Assembly: GCA_016271365.2 (NCBI GenBank) | Contig: CM057454.1 | Span: forward strand, 697,949,501 to 698,013,500 | Direction of reading: 5' to 3' | Length of the DNA stretch: 64,000 bases | Source: Neoceratodus forsteri | Taxonomy: Eukaryota; Chordata; Ceratodontiformes; Ceratodontidae | Shown here: positions 45,321 to 53,857 of the stretch, piece by piece | How positions within the stretch are numbered: position 1 is the first letter of the stretch | How the letters are laid out: the number at the start of each line of letters is the position of its first letter | Notes under the pieces: generated by a model | Told to the model about the DNA's origin: nothing | The model's input: the letters and a program-made list of their open reading frames with translations, nothing else | The model's database searches: none | Program-made: the position numbers and the translations under genes

Positions 45321-46985
45321 ACCGTCTTATGAACTGAGTCAGTTGTTTCAAGGAAACCCCCTGTTTAATATGGGAAATAAAGCTGGACCCTCAGGACTGT
45401 CTAACCTTTCAGCCTTCTCCACAGCCCCAGTGCCCTCTGAAACTGAGGTGCAAAATGTAACTTCTGACTCCTTCTTTCTAGTGGAACTAACTGAGCCTCA
45501 AGAGGTAGATTCTCACTAAGAGAGTACAATTGGTGGCATAGCAGATAGTTTTGAATTGATTGTAGCTAATGATTACAATAGTGTTATGGACAATGGGCCC
45601 TATGCACGAAGGTGCAAGAGTCGCACCACTCTGCCACATCACTTACCCTTCACCTATCACTCCTACTTGGGATGTACAGCGAGGGGCTACGGACCATCAT
45701 AGCCATGATCCCCCATCGATGGACTACACCATGCTGGGGTCATTCTGGAGGCATGCCAGCACTATGCAGTATTCACTAACTCACATAGTGCTGGCTGCAT
45801 GGGTGTGGAGGGTGGCGCCGAGTGTATGCCAGCCGGGACCAGGCATAACCCAGTGCGCACCCTCATAGATGCCTCACACTGTGCGTGGTGGACCATAGCC
45901 ATGACCCCCCATGCTGCCATGGCCCACTAGGATGTACTTGGGGATGGGGGCTGCTGAAGGGGCAAGTACCTGGCACCAAACGACTGTTGAGGTGATGTCA
46001 GTGTGGGGCGGTGACATTGCCTACCACTGGGGGTGTGGGGTAGTGGCAGGGGGCATGGCCAGGAGTGGGTTGTGACACAGCAGCAATGTGGGGGTGCATT
46101 CCATGGGACGGGGCGGTGCCTACCACCAGGGTCCATCTGTGTGCTGAGAGGTCGCTGAGTGCCATGAGCTGGGATGGAGATGGGGCTATGACGCATGGAT
46201 CTGGGTGCCTACTGTAGGCATGCACTACCCCGGACCTGCTCCCTGCTATGTGAGGAATCCACCATAGGTCCCGGGTGGGGCATCCCATTGGATGCCCGGC
46301 AGGACCTCGACTCCTCTCCCGGCTGCCATGCGGAGTCCTGCGAACTGGGGGAGTGAAGCCACAATCAGATGGCTGGCATTAGTGAATGTTGGTATGGGCG
46401 CACCTGTCTGTGGGTGCGCAGCTACGTGGATGTGGTATGTACTGATTTCATGTACCTGCACCCGCGTTGTGCATAGGGCCCAATGATGTTAAGGAAGATA
46501 ATGATGTTGATAGTACAGTAATGTGTTATGTGATTTAAATTCTATGGAATTCCCTCTTGATGACGGACCTGGAATCTAAGAAAAAATTAATGAAAGTAAT
46601 TCTGATGAACTAGAACTAACAGAGCAAGAAGCTGAAAGTACTACTATTCCAGAACAGATAGCCAGTGAAGAGGTGCCCATTTCATAAAAAGCTGACTTAT
46701 TGGTAAACAATGAGGCAGAATTGATCAACCCAAATGCCAATGCTGAAAGAACAGAGCCTGTGCCTGCCCCTCCCAGAAAATCTGGAAGAGCCACAAAGCC
46801 TGTAATGCGCCGCAGCTATGACTCCCCAGGAAGGCCTATAGACCTCCCATTGAATGTAGTTCTCAAAGGGGTGTATATTTCTGAGAACTCTCTTCCAAAG
46901 CTAGGCTATTCAGCCACCTCAGAACTCATACTAAAGTCCTCCAGTTGTATGCTAATGCCGTTGTCCCATGCATCCCCAGTGTAGC
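45321..46985 (+). pseudogene. Acidic C-terminal pol extension, split by an insertion
   Basis: A Ser/Glu/Thr-rich region follows the integrase and ends in PAPPRKSGRATKPVMRRSYD...GRPIDLPL (46755-46850), a basic RRSGR...KP block common at the end of Gypsy pol readings. It is interrupted by the 887-bp element at 45595-46481 and by stops. Its role is unknown. Confidence 0.55.
45595..46481. mobile_element. Non-autonomous DNA transposon, Harbinger-like
   Basis: The ends are perfect inverted repeats GGGCCCTATGCAC over 13 bases. AAT on both sides (45592-45594, 46482-46484) fits a 3-bp target duplication, though CAATG is an equally possible 5-bp reading because GGGCCC is palindromic. The interior is GC-rich with imperfect direct repeats ('gaccat...agccatgaccccccat' near 45690 and 45890). 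It encodes no recognised protein. Confidence 0.7.
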
Positions 46986-47300
46986 TGATAAGGATGAGCC
47001 CCAAGCCATGTGGGTTAGTGTGCAGGAGACAGTACAAACAAGTGTTGTAAGAGTAACGTGTTTAACTACTTGAACCTGTTAATCTGTTTATGAAAAGTGT
47101 TTATGAAACTGTGTTCTTATGTAAACTTCATTGCCAAATGAAAAGTATAGTACTGCTGTTGTTAAAACCAGTTCTTTTACTGATGCATCAGATTTTATGT
47201 TATGGTATTCCAATGAAACATGCATGTATTTATGTATGATATTTTCTATATAGAAATTAAGTAGTGCATGTAGACTTGATGTAGATGCCAATTTTTTCCA

Positions 47301-47312
47301 GGCAGGGAAGAG
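47301..47312 (+). other. Polypurine tract of the second Gypsy element
   Basis: ggcagggaagag lies immediately before the TGTAAC start of the 3' LTR. Confidence 0.75.
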
Positions 47313-48910
47313 TGTAACTCCCTCTACCAATTTGGGGTTTACTGTAATGCCTTCCTGGGCTACTAATGCCCACTGCCAAGCTGGTGTCCCATCCCAGTGT
47401 GATTCTGTATGTTTGTGTGAGAGTGCCATGCCAAGTCACCACACCTGTACCTTTAAGAGAATAGCTGACTTGTGTTTAGTAAATGGTCTGTACTGGGTCT
47501 GAGCGATTTAGGGCTTATGGCAGGCCAGACCATTCTCTGATTTGTTCCAATCTGCAGTCACTACTTACGCAGACGGAGCTTATGTAGAAACTATGCTTAT
47601 TTACTGTTGATATGCTGTTATATTAGAGATAGAGAAGTTTGTGTAACCTGCTTCATTTGCAGCTCGTTCATTTGGATGGGAGCTACCATGTTGGGTATGG
47701 GACTTCCAGTAATTGGACCAATAGAACCACTGGGGACCTAAAATGGATTCGAACCCCAGTGTTCTGTGCGAAGGAAATTCTGTAGTTTTGTAGTTTTTTA
47801 GTTGGTGTCTAAATGAACCTGGAGGGGGAGCCCTTACTGTGACTGACAGCTCCTTCAGCCAACTGAACCTTTGGATTTAAAAGGGAAATGCCCAGTGTGC
47901 CAAGAAACAGGGGATCAGTTAGAGTTGGAGGCTGAAGTGTGAACAGCTTGAAACTTCGAGCAGCTGCTCCCAGAAGGAAAGTAGGGGAATCGGCAGAAGA
48001 GGCCCAACTCGCCTCCCTGCCACGTTCTCCTGCTTGAGACTGCCTATAGCAGAAGTCAGACTTGTCCGATTCCAGTCTGGAACTGAGGCAATAGAAGAGA
48101 AGTTTGTTAGTGTTACTTGCAATTTGGACTGAAGACTTGCTCCTGAAGTGATCATCCCAGCTTGTGTGCGAGACATACTCAAATCGAAACGGTTTCTCAG
48201 TAAAGCTGCTGAATTGTAATCGGACTAAATCTGAACTGTATCCTGAGATATCTGTTTATGTTAAATGTGCTGAATGAGTTATGTGGGTCGAGACCTGTTC
48301 ACCCATGGCAAAACCTGTTACGCCAGTTGGAGGCTTTACCAGCAGAAGATCACAAAGTTTGCCAGACTGTTCATCCTGCCAAGGCCCTGCCAATTTGGCC
48401 TAGGCTGCTACTCCTGCACCAGAGACTGTTTTGGTGAGAGACCGGCTCGGAGATCTAGCCCCTGTGCAGCAACATCATGCAGGTTGTGGCCACCTGGAGG
48501 AAAGGCTGTGAAGAAGAGGTGTGTCGTGTTGGCCAAGCTTCCCCATGCTCATCGGCCATCACCACAAGGTCTACATATCATCTGCCTTGCATCAGATTCC
48601 TTATAGCATGAGTACAATCAGGGTAGCTCCCTGCAACGAGGGTTTAAATCATCAGTGGTACCAACTAATTATTTCACTTTTCTTGGGTTTTCAAAGGACT
48701 GAGCCAATTGACAAATAATCTGGGTGTTTGCATGTTAACTGCCTTTCCACCAAGGGCCCCCAACATCAGCTGAAATGCAGCCCACCCCTGGGCAATGCCT
48801 CTGGCTAGCCAGACTTACCATCCTGGGTACCCAGTGTTGTATGACTATCAGTGTGGGACACAGAGTACATGCAATCCCTGAATCAAATCAGATTACAAAT
48901 CATTTAACTA

Positions 48911-49434
48911 ACACCCAGATTCCAGTATTAGAAAGAAGATATGCTATGGCTTTAATTTCACATACAGTCAAACAAGTGGTATTAAGACATTGGAAGGATA
49001 CCCAAATTATCCCATATTCTGAATAGCTGAAAGAGTTTTTATATAATTTGAGAACAGAAAAGATGACAGCTACCCTCAGACACTGCCCTGCTAGCTTTGA
49101 TAAGAAATGGAGCAAGATTTATACATTAACCTCAATATAAAGTGAAACAAAGATTCTGAAAGGACTATCTATGGTAGTATCAGATATATATAATTACAAT
49201 TTTGTTGCCATATGATGTTAATTGCACTTAGTGGAAGGGAGGGGAGAAGGGAGGGGAAGGGTGTATAGTTAAGACTATACTTAGAATTAGTGACAGGAAT
49301 ATTAGGAAGCCGATGTAACCTTAAGGCCTTGAGTATGTCTATTCAGTTGTAGTTTCCTTTTTCTGTTTATGTGCCTTGTTGTACCACATGTCAGTTCCTA
49401 ACAAAATAAAATAAAGTACATTTAATTAAAACAA
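48911..49434 (+). mobile_element. 5'-truncated L1 with 14-bp target duplication
   Basis: aaatcatttaacta occurs on both sides (48897-48910 and 49435-49448), while the 5' LTR has one copy. The insert begins inside ORF2 and encodes its end (AMALISHTVKQVVLRHWKD, a stop, then LYNLRTEKMTATLRHC). A 3' UTR with a G-rich tract and an A-rich tail follow. It is a textbook target-primed insertion and different from the L1 at 5346. Confidence 0.9.
49237..49261 (+). other. G-quadruplex-type tract in the L1 3' UTR
   Basis: Five runs of three or four G in 25 bases lie on the sense strand of the L1 fragment, about 170 bases before its tail. Confidence 0.65.
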
Positions 49435-49842
49435 AAATCATTTAACTAGCCTCTAAATAAACCTGATTATCTTGTTTTATGCTTAACCTGGCTAGTGTGC
49501 ATATTATTAGTTGGATTACAGTATTAAGAGTTTGCTGTATTGCTAACTAATATTTTCCAGGGGGTCTCCAAGGAAGTTACTGCAAGCCCAGCCCTGGTGG
49601 TAAGTGTGAAGGGTGTGATCATATTATTACTGTTTCATACTGACTGTGAATTTACTGCTGTGTTAGATACTGGGACACTAGGAGGGTTGGTGGGTGGCTA
49701 TATCTTCCCAGAACAGACAAGCAACCCCAATATCGTTACTCTGGATGGAGGCACCTTATTAGTGAACTGAGGCCCCTTAACCTGTGTATAGCCATACAGG
49801 CAGGGATAGTAGCCTTTAGAATAGCACCACCTAGGGATTACA

Positions 49843-49860
49843 CAAGGAGTACACTAGCTC
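49843..49860. mobile_element. DNA transposon in the CR1, right end
   Basis: The last 18 bases of the element begun at 36349 end in CACTAGCTC, inverse of its left end, followed by the duplicated TTTAAA. The Gypsy element therefore landed close to the right end of this transposon. Confidence 0.6.
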
Positions 49861-49866
49861 TTTAAA

Positions 49867-50545
49867 TACATCACAGGGTAAACAAGGTACAGGAGGTATT
49901 GTTCAGGCAGAAAAGGAGCTGATGAACACAGGGACATGCTACGGAGCTGGGGGAGGGTAGATTCAGGAGAGATATGAGGAAGTACTTCTTCAGAGAAAGA
50001 GTGGTGGATATCTGGAACAGCCTTTTAGCAGAGATGTTAGGGGTGAAGATAGTGCTGGGGTTCTAGAATGCATGGGACAGGTATACAGGTATCTTAGTGG
50101 AAAAGGAGGTGGGAGTAGTGTTGTGCGAAACTGAGAAATTTCATTATGCTAAATATTTTGTGAAATTTGCACATTTTGTGAAATATTTCACTGGTGCGAA
50201 ATGCAAAATCTCACCTGAAAATTGCAAAAATTCACCCAAAATGGTGACATTTCATCATGAAATCTGAAATTTTGCAATTTGTGGGTGAAATTTCACATTT
50301 CGCACTCGTGAAATATTTCACTAAATACGCAAATTTTGTGAAATATTTCGCGCACTGAATTTGCCAATTTCAAGGCAATTTCACTAGCAAAATTGTATTT
50401 CACAACATCTCTAGGTGGGAGGGGGAAAGAACTAGAGATCATTTAGGAGTCTGCAGTTATACTGTAGGTAGGGGAAAATGGGCAGACTGGGTGGGCCAAG
50501 CTGTCTTTATTTGTTGTCAAATTTCATGTCTGTATGTTTCAAGTC
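49867..50545 (+). mobile_element. CR1 LINE, right part of the split copy
   Basis: The copy that stopped at 36342 continues with a diverged segment, then the YLRKYFFRERVVDIWNSL-type block (49975-50025) of the CR1 ORF2 C-terminus. It is split again by a fold-back element at 50116-50413. It ends with gggtgggccaagc and the 'ttcatgtctgtatg' tail near 50535. Confidence 0.8.
50116..50413. mobile_element. hAT-like fold-back element 1 (GAAATTTC-rich core)
   Basis: GGTGGGAG on both sides (50108-50115, 50414-50421) is a perfect 8-bp target duplication. The ends are TAGTGTTGTGCGAAA and, read inward from the right, TAGAGATGTTGTGAAA. The core is an imperfect inverted repeat built of words such as gtgaaatatttcac and gaaattt. 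The segment at about 50187-50238 pairs with 50260-50315. TAG...CTA ends with 8-bp duplications indicate the hAT superfamily. It is 298 bp and non-coding. Confidence 0.8.
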
Positions 50546-50699
50546 AGAGCTTTTAAAGAATTTTCAATCTTCCTTGCATGACATTGACTACGACATCCAT
50601 CAGGACTCTATTTCCTCTCTATTGCTCTTGACAGCGGTTTTGTTACTGCTCAGAGATGGGATCTGAATGTATGGCTTGGGTTTTCATTGCTATGCTAAT

Positions 50700-50815
50700 G
50701 AGACCCAGCTATATTTTATTTTTTTTATTTATTTATTTAGTTTTTGTTGACCGGGTAAGTGCACTAGACAAATCCTGCCTATTTTCAGGCACGACCCGGG
50801 GGAGGGGGATACAGA
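50700..50815 (-). mobile_element. LINE 3' end fragment, same family as 27830-28995
   Basis: Bases 50745-50803 ('gaccgggtaagtgcact' through 'cacgacccggg') match 27850-27912 with scattered changes. It is an extreme 3' fragment of the same minus-strand LINE family, next to a (TTTA)n-like run at 50715-50740. Confidence 0.6.
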
Positions 50816-50865
50816 TAAATGCCAACTGACCTTGAACCAGATTAAGCTGTTGGTGGTATTTTTAG

Positions 50866-51790
50866 TGAAACATAGAAACACAGAATATGTTGACAGAAAA
50901 GGGAAGATAGGATAATCTAGTCAACCCTATTTTTTCCCTGCCTATTACTATACTGTGGACCCTACTTAGTCGACAGTGTCCCTTCCTCCTCCTTCTCCTC
51001 TGCTTACTGTGCCCATGTGCCTACCCCACCCATACTTGAATCCTCCCACTGTCTTCAACCCCAGCATCTCTTCTGGCAAGCTGTTCCAGACATCCACCAC
51101 CCTTTCAGTGAAGAAATACTTCCTCACATCTCTCACAAACTCACCCCTTCCCCCGAAGCTTCATTGCATGCCCCCATATGCTGGTGCTCCTCCTCCTCAA
51201 ACAGGCTGCTCTCCTGTACCTTGTTCACCCTGTGAGGTATTTATAGGTCTCAGTCATGTCCCCTCTCACTCTCTTCTCCTCCATAGAATACATGTTAAGC
51301 TCCAGCAGCCTCTCCTCCCATGGTTTCTTGTGCAATCCATGCACCTTTTTGGTAGCCCTCCTAATGACCACTTCTACCCTGTCCATGCCCCTGCAGAGGT
51401 GTGACCTCTAGAACTAGACACAGCACTCTAGGTAGGGTCTCATTAGTGAGCAATACAGTGGCAACACCACCTGACATCTCTTGCTGGAACCCCTTCCCTT
51501 TGCACCCCAATATTCCACTATCCTTGCCTCTTGCCTTGCCACACTTCCCTGACACCTTGAGAGCATCGGATATGACTACCTCAAGGTCCCTCTCTTGCTT
51601 GGTGACTGTAAGTACCTCCCCCATCTTATACACAGCCATTTGATTTCCCTGCACCAGGTGCATGACTTTGCACTTTTTGGCATTGAAACCCTGCTGCCAC
51701 ACCCTAGAGCACTTCCCTAGTTTCCCCAGATCCCTTTGCTTCTCTTCACCCCTTCCTGAATGTTCACCCTGTTGACATTTTTGTGTCATA
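50866..51790 (-). mobile_element. CR1 LINE, 5'-truncated, minus strand
   Basis: On the minus strand, 51790-51360 reads RDLGKLGKCSRVWQQ, FNAKKCKVMHLVQGN and KQERDLEVVISDALKV, then the TNETLPRVLC block. This is the region after the YADD motif in CR1 RT. The rest (51360-50970) continues in other frames and the element ends near 50866 with a tttctatg tail. It is degraded throughout. Confidence 0.8.
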
Positions 51791-51840
51791 CGCAGTTCTA
51801 CCTAAGATCAGTTTATGGATATTTGGAAGTGACTTGAAGC

Positions 51841-52196
51841 TAGTGCTGTGCGGAATTTTCAGATTCCAGTGGAATGAAATTTTGGTGAATTTTTGAAATT
51901 CTGCAGAAATTCCACCAAATTTCACTGGAAACAAAATGGTGGAATTCAGCAGCAGAATGAGTTTTTCCACAGCATTTCCATGAAACTTTATTCTGTGGAT
52001 CACAATATTTTCTGCAGAAATGATTGTGGAATGATTTTCCACAGAACAAAAAGGTGTTCTGCTTAATATTATTCCACAGATCACAACAGATGAAATTCCA
52101 CAGAAGAAACAGTGAAATTCTGGTGGAATTTCAGCCAGCAGAATGGCCATTCCCTGCTAATTCTGCCAGCAGAATTCTATATTCTTCACAACACTA
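51841..52196. mobile_element. hAT-like fold-back element 2 (GGAATTTC-rich core)
   Basis: CTTGAAGC on both sides (51833-51840, 52197-52204) is a perfect 8-bp duplication. The ends are TAGTGCTGTGCGGAA and, from the right, TAGTGTTGTGAAGAA. The core pairs with itself: attctgcagaaattccacc near 51897 has its complement near 52115-52145. The core word (ggaatttc, attccac) differs from that of element 1. Confidence 0.82.
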
Positions 52197-52363
52197 CTTG
52201 AAGCTGAACTCCAGCAAAACCAATTTGCTACTGCTGAAGTCTGATCACCTCAGATCATCCATTTTAGATAGTCTGGCTCTTCCCACAATTGATGGTGTGA
52301 CGCTTGAGACTGGGCAGACAGTATGCAACCAAAGGGTTACTCCTGACTCAGAGCTGTAACTGG

Positions 52364-53417
52364 TAGGGCTGTGCAAATACCCTTCCCAAGATATTCAGTA
52401 TTGGGCAGCCAAATTTTGGGGTATTCAGGAAAAGGTATTCAGACACAGACAAAGGAAAAAACAAAAAGGAAACAGCCCCTTCCCTCTTCTCCCATTTCAA
52501 AACCAAGTAAAATATAAACCCCATCCCCCACCTCCATCAAAACACCAATGCCGTCCTCCTCCCCACAGCACCTGTATTTTATTATTTTATTTAATAGTAT
52601 AAATCCACCAATGGGCAACCTGCTCAATCCTTCTGATTCCATGGCTGATCACCATCTTACTTAGTATACAGCACTCGTTTCCCCAAAAAAACAAATTTAA
52701 TTTAAACCACCCCTTCCGCCCTGGCACATCACCATCCTAGTCTTACCCAGCAACACCATATTGTACTGAAATGAAGTCAGGGAGTCAAGAAGGTGACCAG
52801 CTCAGCACACCCTCCTCCATGGCTGGCCACCTTCTCATGACTGAAAACACTCACATGCTTGCTACAGTAAAACCAGCTGATCACATCATCCGGCTGATTT
52901 TGCTATAACTAAGCTACAAGCAGATACTTTCAGTCATGAAAAATCAACCAAGTCGAGAAGAATGAGATGAGCCGATCACCTTCTACACTGTCTGACTTCA
53001 CATCAATAGAACTGGGTGCTGCAGGGTGAGAGTAGGGTGGTGCAGTACCTGTGTTGGGGGGCATAAGCTACTTTTTTTTAGTGCAAATGAACACTGTAAG
53101 ATGGCAGCTGGCTGTGGAGGTGTGAGTTGAGCCAGTCCCCATTGGGGTATTTACATTAATAAAATAACAAACAGTGGGTGCTGGTAGGCAGCTGGCACTG
53201 CTGTTTTGATACAGGGTGGGGACGGGGTTTATATTTTACTTGGTTTTGAGCTGGGGGAAAGGGTTTTATTGTTCTCTTTTTTCTTTTATTTTGTAAGTGG
53301 CTGAATACTTTTTCCCCACATACGAAGAGTGCCCTATTCATGAAGGGCTCCCAAGTATTTGGGAGCCTTACTATTCATGGTATTTGAGAAATATTATTCA
53401 ACCCCGGTGCAGCCCTA
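52364..53417. mobile_element. hAT-like fold-back element 3 (TATTCAG-type core)
   Basis: GTAACTGG (52356-52363) and GTAATTGG (53418-53425) form an 8-bp duplication with one change. The ends are TAGGGCTGTGCAAAT and, from the right, TAGGGCTGCACCGG. The long arms pair: the 'ccaagtaaaatataaacccc' segment near 52505 has its complement near 53225. The length is 1054 bp. Termini match elements 1 and 2; the core does not. No transposase was seen. Confidence 0.8.
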
Positions 53418-53857
53418 GTAATTGGCTTTGCAGGTGTCAGTTGTGGTCGGGAGTGGCTTTGCCTTTTATCATCTTAAAAACATTGCTGGCTTGCAATGCT
53501 ACTTTGATTGTACCAATCTATAGTACTTATACTAGTACACAGTTTTATCAACTTATGGCTTGACTTCTGCAATGTGCTCTACCATAGTCAGTGAACTGGT
53601 TGGCTTTGTCATCTTCAGCTAGTTCAGAACACTGCTGTTAGGCTCATCACCTTCACCAGGAGGTATGAGAATAATAATACTACTGCACTGTGTTCTCTGC
53701 ACTGGTAACCTGTTAAATGGTGAATACATTTTAAGCTCTTGTTATTGGTCTATAAGGTCCTAAAAGTATTGGAACCTCATTACCTTAAGAAGCCTATTGC
53801 AACCTACAGTTTCTGAGTTCTAAGAGCCACAGGACATAACCTTTTAGCTATTCAGGG

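Larger units (their letters stand above)
36838..49842 (+). mobile_element. Ty3/Gypsy retrotransposon with 2-kb LTRs and PNMA-like gag
   Basis: A complete-length but dead LTR retrotransposon: 5' LTR 36838-39224, primer site 39228-39246, gag from about 39673, protease, RT, RNase H and integrase to 45320, an acidic tail region to about 46980, polypurine tract 47301-47312 and 3' LTR 47313-49842. It lies in a short DNA transposon inside a CR1. Four later insertions sit in it: 36874-37207, 43107-43441, 45595-46481 and 48911-49434. Flanking GAAG (36834-36837) and CAAG (49843-49846) may be a 4-bp target duplication with one change. The LTRs differ at many sites, so it is not recent. Confidence 0.9.
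47313..49842 (+). repeat. 3' LTR (with an L1 fragment inside)
   Basis: It is homologous to 36838-39224, starting TGTAAC and ending ATTACA. It contains a 524-bp L1 insertion plus one copy of its 14-bp duplication; native length is about 2 kb. It lacks the LINE fragment found in the 5' LTR, so that insertion came after the Gypsy element integrated. Confidence 0.9.
51797..53857 (+). mobile_element. L2-like LINE fragment split by two fold-back elements
   Basis: Three pieces, 51797-51840, 52205-52363 and 53426-53857, join when the two insertions are ignored. The first two give a LKLNSSKTNLLLL block and the last gives a LDFCNVLYH block (53560), VQNTAVRLI-like, SLHWLPV-like and LLLVYKVL blocks. The order is that of the RT C-terminal region of L2/Rex-type LINEs. 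It is truncated at both ends. Confidence 0.7.

Noticed and set aside
45569..46486. Open frames of about 60-100 codons on both strands
   Set aside because: They lie in the GC-rich Harbinger-like insertion and match no family; the insertion's ends explain the sequence.
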